From Mayamaea pseudoterrestris (taxonomy: Eukaryota; Bacillariophyta; Bacillariophyceae; Sellaphorales; Sellaphoraceae), in the NCBI GenBank assembly GCA_027923505.1, contig BROI01000002.1:2542001-2606000 (forward strand): 64,000 nucleotides of DNA, given 5' to 3'. Each line of letters opens with the position of its first letter. Positions within the stretch are counted from its first letter, which is position 1. Below are positions 1 to 11,307 of this stretch, piece by piece. Under the pieces are notes generated by a model. That model did no database searches. It was not told where the DNA came from and saw nothing but the letters and a program-made list of their open reading frames with translations. Made by a program: the position numbers and the translations under genes.

Positions 1-375
1 ATCATTTCGTTCATGTCTCCTACGTCTGATGCATCAACATTTTCAGTCTCTACTCGCTCGTTGTCCTTTTTGCCTTCGAATGACATTGGAAGTGGCTGGT
101 CCCGTGGGCGATAGCAGTCATGTACCTGTATGTAGTGAAAGTCATGTGGGTTGTGGGTTGTGAGTTGTGAGACGCTGCCCTCTCCGCGCGGCGCGACAAG
201 ATTGCGTCGCATCGTTAATCATTACTCGCACTGGCACTCGTTGATACGCAGCAACAACATCCGTTTTCTTGTTGTTCATTCGATTACTCCTACAACTTCA
301 AGGCATGGCGGACGAGTGATTTACGAGACCCAACACATCATATCCTTCAACAGCAGCTCGTTAGCCAGTCACTCG
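1..375. other. Upstream region of the first gene
   Basis: No complete gene is seen here. The methyltransferase frame stays open upstream to an ATG at 151, so part of this stretch could be coding, but the extra 75 residues show no family similarity and read like translated leader. A small G/T-rich tandem motif (three near-copies of GTTGTGG/GTTGTGA) lies at about 147-173. The region most likely holds the promoter and 5' leader. Confidence 0.4.
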
Positions 376-1259
376 ATGGGAGAAAAGGTTGTAAATGTGA
401 GCATTGATGCCGTCAACGATGACAGTAGCAGCAGCTACGAACCAGAATACGAGGTCGAAACGGTCACTATCTCGACCGGCAAAATTAAGCTGCAAGTCCT
501 CTCCGTGGTGCCACCTCCTTTGGAGTACATGTCTGCATTACATTCGCGTAAAGAAGAGATTAGTGGACGACAGGTGTGGGCGGGATCTTTGGTCCTAGCG
601 AACGTTCTTTGTCAGGGTATGTACAAGGGAATGTTCGACGATAAGCAAATCCTTGAACTTGGCAGTGGCACAGGTAAGCCAACGCGCTGTGTGTTAAACG
701 CCAATCTGTTCCACATGCAATTAAATTTGGTCACAATTTATAATCAGGCTTACTTGGCATGGCTATTGTCAAAGTTTCGCGCAATTGTCAAGTCACCTTG
801 ACTGATGGTGATCCCTTGGCCATCGAATTGCTCCAACAAAATTTGCAAAACCCAGACAATGGGCTAGATCCTGCAGCTATACAATCTACGCTTTTGCTTT
901 GGTCAGAAGCCATTAATCAGGGCCACGAGTTTTGTCGCTGGTGTCGCAAGACGTGGAGCAAGCCCGAGGCTGATGCCATTCGCTTTGATTACATTCTGGC
1001 TGGCGACGTCTTGTACAAGGATGCGCTTCCGTCCCTCTTCTTTGCGACGGTGCGATCACTATTGGCAGACAATGGAGTCTTGTTCCTTTGTCATGTTCCA
1101 AGAGCCAATGTCAATCATGAAGTAGTGCTGAAAGCTGCCATGGTCGCAGGTTTCTCATGCGAGGATGAAGGGTGCTTGGATCTTGCTGCTTTGGGAGAGG
1201 GAGAGTGCTCCATGGACGACCTGAATAGAGCGCGCGTATATAAAATGTCGCTACAGTGA
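376..1259 (+). CDS. Methyltransf_16 / METTL21-like protein lysine methyltransferase
   Basis: Two exons, 376-673 and 748-1259, flank a 74-base GT-AG intron. Splicing restores a class I SAM-binding motif, ILELGSGTGLLGMA, and gives a 269-residue protein. The WAGSLVLANVL stretch before motif I and the FDYILAGDVLYKDAL stretch after it match the METTL21/22/23-type family (Methyltransf_16), whose members methylate lysines of chaperones and elongation factors. The substrate here cannot be told from sequence. I chose ATG 376 because similarity starts soon after it. An in-frame ATG at 151 would add 75 residues without recognisable features. No targeting peptide is seen from ATG 376, so a cytosolic or nuclear place is likely. 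Confidence 0.78.
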
Positions 1260-1676
1260 CATTTCAAACACTTCTCCATAAAAGGATGTTTTATTGATCT
1301 ACCATGCTTTTGTTGCTCCTTGGTCAACATGACGAAATTGTTTCAAGTGAAAAAGGCATAACGTGGGGTCAAGCTCAAGCCTGATAAGAAATTGTTGGTG
1401 ATGTAAAACCTGCAATCAAATCATGCTTACCTACCGGTTGATCATATTCTTTAGTAGGTGTACAGCACCGGCAGGGCGGGGGTTGCGACAACACTGATGT
1501 CCCCACAGTCGAGGCTGCCACGATCCATTTCAATTGCCAATAGGCAAAATCTTGGTTGTGGCGCATACAGTTGATGTATATATAGCGGTAGTCGTACCAA
1601 GACTGCAACAACGAAAGTGAAGAGGAACAGTAGCTCTTCTTTAAACCCGCTACGACATCAGTAATTTCATTTGTGA
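1260..1676. other. Intergenic region with a TATA-like box and one ACCGGT site
   Basis: These 417 bases separate two plus-strand genes. No convincing coding sequence is seen. A TATATATA run at 1577-1584, about 95 bases before the next ATG, is a possible core promoter element. One ACCGGT palindrome sits at 1433. Confidence 0.4.
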
Positions 1677-2552
1677 ATGACGACGAGACGGACCAAATCC
1701 ACCATGAGGATTCATTTCGTCATGGCATGCCTGTGGGCGGTGCGACTGAACGGACTACACCACTCTTCAGTTCTATTTTCCCCAGTAAGTGCTTTGGGTA
1801 TCACTGCTCGAAACAGAATGACTTCGACGAACGAAGATGTATCGGCAGGTCAAGCTGATATTGGTGCCGCGTCCTCGAGCTCGAGCAAACAAGATGTCGC
1901 GGTTGGAAACATGTCGTGGAGAAACATGCTTGAACGCTCCAGCAACCGATCGCGAAAGATTCGCGGGAGCAACTATGTGCAAATTGCCACAGTCGACCCC
2001 GCTACTAATGAACCAAGATGTCGTACCGTCGTCTTTCGAGGCTTCCAATCACTACCAACCGACCATTCGCTGAATTCAGAATGCGACGGATTGCCATGCG
2101 TCGCCAAGATGATTACCGATATGAACTCGGAAAAAGTGTCGCAGATATCACATCATTCTAATCACGTCGCTGAACTCCTTTGGTGGTTTCCTCGCAGCAG
2201 TGAGCAATATCGAATTCGAGGCGATGTTATCTTTGTCGGCAATGGACAATTTGAAACGGACAATGACGAAGCGTTGAAAGCAGCCAGGAAGCAGATGTGG
2301 GGAAATATAAGCGACTCTGCCAGGGAAAGCTTTCTATCTGGTGCAATTCCCGGCCAGCGCTTCGTCGAACTAACGACTTGTCCACCTACAGGAGGAAGAG
2401 GTGAAGATGGCAAGGTACTTCCTGCACCAGACAACTTTCTACTTATGCTATTGCTTCCCAAACACGTCGATTACTTAAGCTTGTCAAACAACTATCGACA
2501 GGTTGACAGCTGTGTTGACGGATCATGGAAGTCACAGCGAGTCATGCCATGA
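1677..2552 (+). CDS. Pyridoxamine 5'-phosphate oxidase-like FMN-binding protein (Alr4036 type)
   Basis: One exon, 291 residues. The core from about residue 78 follows the Pyridox_oxase_2 / Alr4036 pattern: a WRNMLERS start, YVQIATVDPATNEPRCRTVVFRGF, then ELLWWFPRSSEQYRIRGDV, and a C-terminal LLLPKHVDYLSL...W...RVMP block. The RTVVFRGF and YRIRG segments are the expected FMN-contacting strands. Family members are flavin split-barrel proteins. Many are called PNPOx-like without proof that they oxidise pyridoxamine phosphate, so the reaction is open. The first 75 residues are variable and contain a hydrophobic stretch (residues 13-25) followed by SVLFSPVSALG, which could be an organelle presequence. 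The ATG at 1701 (MRIHFVMACLW) is an alternative start that would put that stretch at the N terminus. Confidence 0.72.
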   Translation: MTTRRTKSTMRIHFVMACLWAVRLNGLHHSSVLFSPVSALGITARNRMTSTNEDVSAGQADIGAASSSSSKQDVAVGNMSWRNMLERSSNRSRKIRGSNYVQIATVDPATNEPRCRTVVFRGFQSLPTDHSLNSECDGLPCVAKMITDMNSEKVSQISHHSNHVAELLWWFPRSSEQYRIRGDVIFVGNGQFETDNDEALKAARKQMWGNISDSARESFLSGAIPGQRFVELTTCPPTGGRGEDGKVLPAPDNFLLMLLLPKHVDYLSLSNNYRQVDSCVDGSWKSQRVMP

Positions 2553-2585
2553 TTTAATTAGCAAAAGTTAAGATATACGAGTATA

Positions 2586-5500
2586 TCATTTACACTTCCA
2601 AAATAGTGATGGAAGTCCAGTACCGACGGGAACATTCATGCCCATAATGATACACTCGCTGACTCCAACAATTGCGTCCGTTCTTCCGTGTACGGCAGCG
2701 TCAAACAAGTGGTCCGTCGTCTTTTCGAAAGATGCCAGCATCAGCACGCTCTCGCGCATCTTTGACACACCGAAACGCGTAATTCCTAATACTTCACCCT
2801 TGAAAGTCATTACATCGGAGAGCAGCAGCAAATGCCGTTGATCAATACCAATACCTGCGAGCACGAAACGGGAAGGGATTTGTGAGAAACCGACGCTTTG
2901 CCAGCACGCTGTGCCAATTGACAATGTATCATTTACCGTAAGCGCTCATGATGTTCATGATCTCGGCAGAAATTTGTGTGCGTGCAGCCTCCACCCCAAG
3001 AACCGTTTCTACTTCCAAGACATGGTTTGTTGTTGTCTGTAGCCCGTCAATTCCCTGTGACACAGTTCAACCGAGTCAGTGAGGCACACTAAAATTCAGC
3101 ATACAAGAATAAAAAATATAACTTACCGGGCTTCCCATGACATCCTGCAATCCGTAGCCTTCCATTAGCAAGTTGTACGTTGGTGAGCTGCCCTTTTCGC
3201 TCTCGTTGATAACGGCTCGCTGAATAGAGGGAATACCTTGCACAATGACCTCTGGAAGCGCTGCCTTGAGCAACTGCAAAGCAAAATACGGTTTCGACTT
3301 GATCTCGCCTTCTGGTGGAACAAGCACACGGAACTTGGATCTCGATCCACGCTTGATAAGTACATGTTGCTCTTTGATGGCGCGCAACGTCGTATTTCGA
3401 GTGACTCCTCGCGTACCCTGCAAAAGAACTCGCCGCACAGTGTAGGCGTCGACGTTCAACTTTAACTGCTCGATGGCCTCCATGTCAAGCTCCACACTGA
3501 CATAACAATTCTTCGGCGAATACACTTCCTTTATGTACTTCGAAACTTGTCCGAGTGTCGTCTTTTCGATGACTGTGGTGGAAGATGCATAGTGAGATTG
3601 GGGAATTAGCCACCAGAACGTACAGTACAACAATGAAAGCTCTTTGCTTAACTTACCAGATTTGCAAAGGCGAGCCGCCAGCTTGTTGTCGTCTTGAATA
3701 AGCTTTCCAGTGATAATTGGTGTTGAGATAAGCTTCGCAGCGTTAATAATTTCTTTCAAGCGTGGGACACCGAGGGTCACATTCATGCTGCTGATGCCAC
3801 TGAAATGGAACGTCTTCGCAGAATAAGGAGGTAAGAGGGAATCAAAGTCTTTGGAGCAAGTACAACTTAGCAAGCTTACCTTTAACGTCATCTGGGTTCC
3901 TGGTTCACTGATACTTTGGGCTCCAATGGCGCCACATGCTTCGCCTGGTTCGACGTAAGCTATCTGGTACTTGTTAAGCGCAATATCTAAAAAAGTATCG
4001 AGCTGTGTCGTGGAAAATCGGCATCTATTCCAAGCGCGAACATCCATGCTGGACGGACTTGCAGTATTTTCCGAAGCAAGTATTCTCCACTGATCGGCAA
4101 GATCTGCAAAGTAGGTATAAATACTTTGCAAGAAAACACTTCCTGTCGGTAAACGCTGAAATCTATCCTCGAGAAGAATTGCTTTCACCTTTTCCATGAG
4201 CTCAAGTGGCGCCATGCCAGTCTCGTCGTGACATGGATGCGTTTCGGTAACATGTCGATGCACTCGGCGAAAATCGACGGGCCGATCATTGTCTTCCATC
4301 GACTGAGGATTGAGGCCATCGTCGCCGTAGATAAATTGCACAACAGTATTCTCGGAGTTGCGCACCGAATTGTCATACTGCAGGGAAAGATCCTCCAGAG
4401 CTTTCATCAATCGCCGAGCCATATAACCCGTCTCTGCGGTCTTTACAGCTGTATCGACCAAACCTTCGCGGCCACCCATAGCATGAAAAAAAAACTCGGT
4501 CGCTGTCAAACCGGAATAAAACGAATTTGCAACAAAACCCTTAGCTGAGGGAGTCAAACTGTTGTGCTCAAAGTGAGGCAAGGTTCTGTCAACAAAACCA
4601 TTCTCAATTCGCTTCCCTCCAACGGCTTGCTGGCCAACAATCGCTATCATTTGCGATATGTTCAGTGGACTACCTTTAGATCCGCAATCAGCCATAATTC
4701 GTGGACTATTTGACCACGGTAGCGCCTTCATCGCAGCTTGTCCAGCTGATTCACGCAGCCGACCAAGCAAACCATTGAGAATTTCTTCGAGCGATTGAAG
4801 CATGTCGCACCCGGGACGGAGCTCGAGCTCGCCTTTTTCATAGGCGTCAATACTTTCAGCAGCCTGTAAAGATGTCGAGTTAGAATAAAATTGATGCACC
4901 GCACGCATACTGCGTGATTTGACACACCTGTTGGTAACCTTGCAAGAGGATGCGATGCTTAATATCCTGCAGGTGCTGAGATGGGGTGACATCTGATATA
5001 CCGATCGACAATCCTTTGTGGCTCCCCATGAAACGGCCGCAAAACTTAGCCCAACGGTTAAGAATTCTCGCGGCGGAGGCCGAGCCGACATCTCGAAGAG
5101 CTACGTACAAAAGACCAGTTTTGCTCCCATCGCCTAAGGTTTTCTTGGCAATGTTCCCACTGATCAACTCCCCTTTCAGTATGGTAACCCATCCGTCGTT
5201 TGGACAGAAATGCTTGTTATTCGTGTAATTCTTCTCCTTGTGTTCAAAACTGACCGCAATACTTGAGGTCTTGTTCGGCACTAATAACATAGAAAACAGT
5301 TGCTTGCCAGTCCACAGCTCACGCGGTTTTAAAATGGCAGGAAGTGGCAAATCGATGTGCTCCTCGCCATCCGAGTAGTACGAAACAAGCTGGCAAAAGT
5401 GTTCACGGTTGAAAAAGACATTTCGCTGAGTCAACATGTATGCTGCTGACAAAAAATCCTGACTTGCGGCTACTAATGGTTCGCCATTGCGGGGCGTCGT

Positions 5501-7336
5501 TAAGTTTTGCTCGACGCCCATGAGCAACGCGGCTTCCGTACGTGCTTCTTCTGTTTGTGGGAGATGCATATTCATCTGTTGAAAAGAGAAAGCGACAATG
5601 TTAGCAAATGCTTCACGATGTGACGAACAACACCTTTGCAATCCAAGGGCACTAACCTCATCGCCATCAAAATCGGCATTGTATGGGGCACAGACGCAAG
5701 TATTAAATCGGAATGTCAAAAATTCCATGACCTTGACGCGATGCGCCATGATAGACACCTTATGCAGACTAGGCTGTCGATTAAACAGCACAACGTCGCC
5801 GTCTTCCATATGTCGTTCCACAGTGTCCCCGATACGCAATTTTTTCGCTGTAACGTTGCGATCTCCAAACGCAAGACTTTTGATAAACGTTTCATCCTTT
5901 AACCGAATCAAGTTAGCGCCGGGCCAGATGTTCGGTCCGTTCAGCACCCTTTGGCGAAGTTTTTCGATATTAACACTTGAAACACGCTCAGGATATGTCA
6001 TTGTCATGGCAACCTTTTTGGGGACAACAACTTCATTAATTGATACGTTCGGATCGGGCGAGATGACAGTTCGTGCTGAGAAATCCACGCGTTTGCCAGA
6101 CAAGTTACCACGAAAGCGACCTTGCTTTCCTTTGAGTCGTTGACAAAGCCTATAGGTAGTGAAAGTGAGAATGAGGATGAGTCGAACGGTGACGCGCCCT
6201 AAAAACCTGCTCCTACTATGGTCAGCTCAATCGACTTACCCCCTCATTGGCTTAGATCCCATTGGTCGCTGCATTCCAGGAAGCTCCCCATTTATGTACT
6301 GGGCAACCTGAACCTGCAAGAAATCCCATTCTTCGATTATCGTACGTGTGACAGGGCCTTTACTCAAGGCGAGCTCCAACGCGACATTAACGTCGATAAT
6401 CTCCTGCAACTTGACAGTCAAATCGTCTTCATTGGAGCCTCCGCCCACATCCATGGCCACCGAAGGTCGTATCGGAACTGGCGGCACCAAGAGCTTTTGC
6501 AATATCAGATTCTCGGGTCGCCCAATCAACGGATCCAGCCACAATATTTCACAATCAGCATCGGTAATTCTTCGAAACAAGTCCAAAACAACCGTCGGCA
6601 ATAACTCCTCTACTGGAGGTGTCGAAGAATCCAAAATAGTTGCAATATCCTTATTGTATCGCATGGCTGCTTGAAGATCGTTGCGAAATATTTCGCGATC
6701 CTCCTCAGCCTTTTTAAACTTGAGTCGCTCGTGCACAATCTTGAGGGTGGGTGCGCCGGTAATCTTCTTAACAGTTCCATTGGTTGCCATGCAATGTGGA
6801 CACTGCCTAACCTTTTTGGTTTTCTCAATGAGTTTCTTAAATGTGGCAGCCTTAGCCAAGACATCGGATTTCGGATGTCGCATCTTTTGCAAGTGCTTAA
6901 GTCTCTCCGAGTCCACCAGCATGACACGAGAGCAGGTTTTGCAAATGCACTGCAGTAAATGGAGTGTATGACGAAGAAAACCAATGTGGAAGACTGGGAG
7001 CGCGAGTTTAATGTATCCATAGTGACCGGCGCAGTCAACGAGCTTTCGCTTGCAGGTTTCGCAGGACGACACCTTGTCGGACACACCAAGACGTGGATCA
7101 AGACACCCACCCCGGGCGGGTTGTCGCGTCGGCATTGTAAATAACTCTCGAGAGCTAACTTGAAACTCTGCCATGCGTTGCATTTCGGCGGGTGAAAAGA
7201 AGCAAAACTGAAGGTGACTGATGCGTTTCGGTCGAAGATTTTCCTTGACGAGTTGATTGTTTGATCCTGGTGCATAATCTTGGACAGTGGTGTCCGCGAA
7301 TGTGACGGATGCATTTTTATTCATATTGGTATCCAT
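2586..7336 (-). CDS. RPC1: DNA-directed RNA polymerase III largest subunit (RPC1/POLR3A type)
   Basis: Eight exons on the minus strand: 7336-6240, 6149-5657, 5575-4928, 4863-3880, 3813-3657, 3572-3127, 3054-2937 and 2854-2586. All junctions are GT-AG and in frame, giving 1403 residues, close to human POLR3A (1390). Visible landmarks are the clamp zinc-binding [18 protein letters not shown] region, the lid/rudder stretch [20 protein letters not shown], the catalytic magnesium motif NADFDGDE with its three Asp (interrupted by an intron right after the Glu), and the trigger-loop/bridge region [28 protein letters not shown]. Pol III-specific wording ([15 protein letters not shown]; the C-terminal [25 protein letters not shown]) separates it from RPA1 and RPB1, and there is no CTD heptad tail. 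The product makes tRNA, 5S rRNA and other small RNAs in the nucleus. This is the most intron-rich gene of the window. Confidence 0.95.
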
Positions 7337-7591
7337 TTGTTTTGACGCTGCGTAAAAGGATGAGAGTGCGCTGATATCTTGAGATCATTGTCATGGTGCG
7401 TAGTGTTGTGCGATCGGAGCCATTCAAAAGAAATTGGACCACCTAAAGTCCTACCGGTTATTGGGTCACCGCTGCGACATTTAATTGCATGGAACGAGCG
7501 GCGCGCGCTCGACCATGACGCATTTATTCGATGCCTGTTATACAAGCATTAACCGATCAGATAGATACTCACTCTGCCTCTGACAAAAACA
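7337..7591. promoter_or_regulatory. Divergent promoter between RPC1 and the Tim17-like gene
   Basis: These 255 bases separate two start codons that face away from each other, so both promoters must lie here or overlap the genes. One ACCGGT palindrome is at 7453. No clear TATA box is seen. Confidence 0.5.
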
Positions 7592-8182
7592 ATGTCCGCA
7601 TGGGAGCGATCGCGACATATTCCATGGAGCCGCATACCGCAACAAGGCTCCAATTTGGAGCAACAGCGCGAGCAAATCTTTCGCCAGCTTCAGCGCGAGG
7701 CCATTGAGGAGGAACTCCGCCTGCAGGAGCGTCATCAAGGCGCGCCAACCACCGCGGAGGATGGGACAGCCAAACACGTTCCAACTAAAGTTCCATACTC
7801 TACCATGGAAATGTTGCGCTTCGCTGCGTTTGGAGGAACCATTGGAGCCATTACAGGCACGGTTTTTGGCTTTATGGATTCACTGCGAAGTGCCGGAGAA
7901 TCGTCGGTCTTGGTAAACGCTTCCAACCAAGCCAAGGGCCGCTATATACTGCAAGGAACATCTCGATCTGCATTTACCTTTGGAGCTTTCTTTGGAGGAT
8001 TTCAGGTCGCGAAATATGGAATAAGAACGGCGGTTGACCCAGGTGAAATTGCGGAAATTGGCTTGGCTGCGGCAGCCTCGCTCGGGGTGCTTGCCAGTCG
8101 GCCCAACGCGCGGCCATACATGCCATATGCCTTCATGTTGATTGGCATGGATGCGGTGCAGTTGTATATGCGTAAGGGTTAG
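7592..8182 (+). CDS. Tim17/22/23-like four-helix membrane protein
   Basis: One exon, 196 residues. The first 65 residues are polar with a Gln/Glu-rich helix (about 20-47). Four Gly/Ala-rich hydrophobic segments follow, at about 71-93, 124-146, 152-167 and 173-190. The spacing and glycine pattern (FAAFGGTIGAITGTVFGF, FGAFFGGFQVAKYGIRTAVD) resemble the Tim17/Tim22/Tim23/TIMMDC1 superfamily of inner-membrane translocase and complex I assembly proteins. The resemblance is of pattern rather than of long identical motifs, so it could be an unrelated small organellar membrane protein. It is transcribed away from RPC1 and converges with the JmjC gene, leaving 96 bases between stops. Confidence 0.6.
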   Translation: MSAWERSRHIPWSRIPQQGSNLEQQREQIFRQLQREAIEEELRLQERHQGAPTTAEDGTAKHVPTKVPYSTMEMLRFAAFGGTIGAITGTVFGFMDSLRSAGESSVLVNASNQAKGRYILQGTSRSAFTFGAFFGGFQVAKYGIRTAVDPGEIAEIGLAAAASLGVLASRPNARPYMPYAFMLIGMDAVQLYMRKG

Positions 8183-8278
8183 AACATGCAGTTGGGCATT
8201 GCTTGTGCGTCAAACATGTTACCATTCAACACCCTATTACTGTGTAAAGTTCGGAAATGTAACATGATACTTATAATG

Positions 8279-9570
8279 CTACAGGCCAACTCTGGCATCC
8301 TTTTTTATTCGCTTACGCTCATCTTCGCGCTTTTGAATTTCCACCGGATCATAACGCATTTTGTAGTCATCACTCTCATTCATAGCTCGGGCTCGCTCTG
8401 CCAATTCAGGAAACTGCTCATAGAGCGTACACAGCCACTTCCATGCCATGCGCGTCCGACCTGACCGCGTCTTGCGCCAAACCTTGTCAAAATTTTGAAA
8501 CGAGCAAAAGTTTTGCGTCACGCCAACAGTGTCGGTAAGGTTGAGCACCGCGTGCGACCAGCCGTTTGGGACAAAGACCGTTTCGCCTGCGTTTTGCGTA
8601 AATTCGTACACGGCAAAGTTTCTATACTCTTCTTTGTCGCAATTCTTCTTGGCTTCCTGCTTGATGCGAGGCAAAATTGTCATGAAGAAATGAATTGCCT
8701 CGTCATCCTCGTCATCAGACACCAACCCCTTGCCCTTGTAAATGCTCTTCCTGACGTGGGGTGGAAACAAACACCAGCGCTTCTGACCGACAATGAGTGT
8801 GTTCCAAGCATTAGTTGCGAGGGGGTCAATGTGAATACATGTGCCACTTCTTTCTGGTCCAACGAGCCACCATCTGAGGCAGAAGAAACAAATGAACAAT
8901 CAGCACACATAGAGTTTTCGACTACGCCATGTGATTCGAAACAAAAGACATACCGATAAGGAGGACGGCGACTTTCCTTAACGAGTCCAAACAGGTCATG
9001 GCGAAAGTATGAAGGAACGCGATAATCCAGAAGAAGGCTCTTGGCCGCTTTATCCTCGTCGAAACCCGAGTCGAAAACGTACAACGGCGAATCGTCTTTG
9101 TTGTGTTCCATGTAATCCATAAAATGGCTGAGTCTTACTCGAATATTGTCACCATCGTCGTCCTCTCCACACTTGAATTTACGATTCATTATACCTTCGT
9201 CCTTTTTGAGTGCCTCTAATCGCCATTTGTCAACAGCTTTCCATGGGCCGACGAGCGATCCGCCCTCATAGCCAGCAGGGATGTTTTTGATGAGACATGG
9301 ATACTCTTTTGCTTCGTAATTTTCATGGAAATCAGCTACAGTGAGTATTCTAGCATCCAATATAATCGGATAGTTGCGAGGAGCCTCATCGTGAGAAAAC
9401 TGGAACGACTTAAATTCCTCGGAAGGAGAAGCATTCAAGGCATCTCGCCAAGCTGGAAATGTCTTCCATAATCTATCCGCTCCCCAGTCTTTTAATTCTG
9501 GCCGGTGATCCCTCTTGGCTTTCTCCATGCGTTCCCTCCATCCCATGCTTCCATAATCTTTTCTAGCCAA
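8279..9570 (-). CDS. JmjC-domain 2-oxoglutarate/Fe(II) dioxygenase, JMJD6-like
   Basis: Two exons (9570-8954, 8873-8279) with an 80-base GT-AG intron give 403 residues, the same length as human JMJD6. The N terminus (WRERMEKAKRDHRPELKDWG) and the LDYRVPSYFRHDLFGLV segment follow JMJD6. The JmjC core shows the iron ligands: HID in GTCIHIDPLATNAWN and the distal His in NGWSHAVLNL. The Lys of GQKRWCLFP is the usual 2-oxoglutarate contact. The intron falls between PPYR and WWLVGPERSGT, just before the HxD motif. JMJD6 relatives hydroxylate lysines of splicing regulators and have been reported as arginine demethylases; the activity here is not shown by sequence. The C-terminal tail is charged (KREDERKRIKKDAR), as in nuclear homologues. 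Confidence 0.88.
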
Positions 9571-9826
9571 TGATCAAGGTGAGTTTTGTTCGGTCACTGG
9601 AGCAACACGAACCTTTCCCACCATTGGCCGAGACTGCCTCGAGACCTGCTTTTGTGGTCGTCACGCTTCCGTCACAACTGTCGCAGCGGTTGATATGAGT
9701 GACGATACGACGTGTGCGAGGTGCACAAAACATCGGATCAAAAAACTTGCAGGTGCAGCCGCATGTCGGGGCGGACGAGCTGTGCGAGGCAAGCATTTAA
9801 CGACAACAAAACACTTCTTTACGCCA
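9571..9826. promoter_or_regulatory. Divergent promoter between the JmjC gene and the CIA30 gene
   Basis: About 256 bases lie between the minus-strand ATG at 9570 and the preferred plus-strand ATG at 9827. An in-frame ATG at 9695 makes part of it possibly coding. No recognisable core motif is seen. Confidence 0.4.
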
Positions 9827-10895
9827 ATGGGGAAACATATTGAGCTACTTAGTCTCTACTTGGCGTTTTTCTTACACCTAGCACTTGTGACAACATTCCA
9901 ACTCGATCAGCAGCCGTCGTCAAATCGCTCACAAATTGTGTTGCAGGGCGAAAAGACAAACAAGGCGATGGCTTTTTTAAAAAGAATTGGCAAGATTGGA
10001 GGTGAAGCTAATAAAGACTACAGGTTTGCTCTTGGCGTTGACGAAGGGCCGTCAGGCAAAGCCATGTCGAGTCGAGCGTCGCCTGTAAGTATGCGCGCGT
10101 TGCATGTTGTTGGGTGCTAGTGACGCCATTTGTCATGTGCGGAACCGATATAGACTTGCGAAGACCTTCCTCGTTATGCTCACATATCTGAAACGATTTT
10201 TGAGCTCATGCAGCTTCAGAAAGTCGCGAAATCTTACACATCCTGTGTCGATTTTGGATGCATTGATGATGTTTCCCAGCCTTTTCCAACGACAACCTGC
10301 GGCACCAATTGGTCTGGATTTACAGACACCGTTATGGGCGGTGTATCGCAGGCAAGTCTTGCCCGCGAGTATTTTTTGGATCGACGTCAATCGTCTTGCG
10401 AGGTCGCGTAAGTCTTTTGAACAACGGCGGATTCATTCAAATGGCTTGCTTTCTGCATCCACAACAAATAGCTGTGGATGCGTCTGCTTACGATGGAATT
10501 GAAATAAACGTTGCTTGTGAGGCGGATGAGCTTGTAAAAGTGGAGGAGACGTTCAATGTTCAGTAAGTGCGAAACTTTTCGCAGTCCAGTTGGTTACGTT
10601 GCTCCCAACCGAATCTATTTTGCTGACTTGTCATATTGTTTCAAGTTTAAAAACCAGTGCTTGTATTCGGCCCTTCTCTTCGTATAGAGCATCATTTCAG
10701 GCTCCCTCAAATGGGCAATGGAAGTTGGTACGGATTCCGTGGAGCCATTTTCGAGGTCGCGGACCTGGGGCAGTTGACCAGCCGCTAGATGTTTCAACTC
10801 TGCTAAGAGCGGGCATTGTTGCTATTGGCAAGCCAATGAAGGTGGTTTTGGGCGTATCATCGTTTCGATTCTACAAAGAAGCTGACCTACACTGA
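9827..10895 (+). CDS. CIA30-domain protein with signal peptide (contains a frame break)
   Basis: GT-AG introns lie at 10085-10153 and 10563-10645. The CIA30 fold (complex I intermediate-associated protein 30/NDUFAF1 family) is clear: NWSGFTDTVMGGVSQASL, then VSLLNNGGFIQMACFL, YDGIEINVACEADE, SFQAPSNGQWKLVRIPWSHF and VVLGVSSFRF. Between MGGVSQASL and VSLLNNGGF the reading frame changes inside a run of six T at 10372-10377. One base more would make the frame continuous. This is either a real indel, a sequencing error or an unusual mini-intron. ATG 9827 starts a good signal peptide (MGKHIELLSLYLAFFLHLAL) followed by VTTFQ, suggesting secretory-route or plastid targeting; ATG 9695 would add 44 residues. 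Cyanobacteria and plants have plastid CIA30 proteins, so a plastid assembly factor is as likely as a mitochondrial one. Confidence 0.72.
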
Positions 10896-11307
10896 GCAGC
10901 TGACTAGCCTGCGATGCTTAGAACGTATAAAGCTCACAAACTAGCTATGATGTCTTTAAACTCCATTTTTGTCGCATGAGTTTCTACTGGTCTGGCAGTT
11001 GCTCAATCGGCAATGGAGAAGGGTACAATACCGGTACAGTACATAGCTGACTGTCGCTCCACGACCCCAACGGAAATCTTTCTCCGGGCGTCGGACGAGC
11101 TGCGCCGCGCCTTTCGTGTCCGCGCAAAACCACATTGCTTATCGCTTTGAAGAAAGCTGCAAGGATCCATTCAGTTACTATTCGACCACGCATCAACGCC
11201 ATCATTATAAAGACGCCGCATTAATTCAAAGTGTACGTCCCTGAGTGCGCAAAAAGCCATTGTCAGAAGCCATCTCACTGAAATACATATCAGTCAGATC
11301 AGCCACC
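10896..11307. other. Intergenic region upstream of SMC1
   Basis: These 412 bases lie between two plus-strand genes and no coding similarity is seen. One ACCGGT palindrome is at 11030. The SMC1 start has a favourable context (GCCACCATG). The frame is open upstream of that ATG to 11245, but the added residues do not resemble SMC N termini. Confidence 0.4.

Noticed and set aside
151-375. N-terminal extension of the methyltransferase from ATG 151
   Set aside because: The extra 75 residues show no similarity or targeting pattern. The ATG at 376 is closer to the start of family similarity. It cannot be fully excluded.
5598-6143. Plus-strand open frame of 181 codons inside RPC1
   Set aside because: It is antisense to RPC1 exon 2 and the adjoining intron, Ser/Arg-rich and without family resemblance. 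RPC1 similarity fully explains the region.
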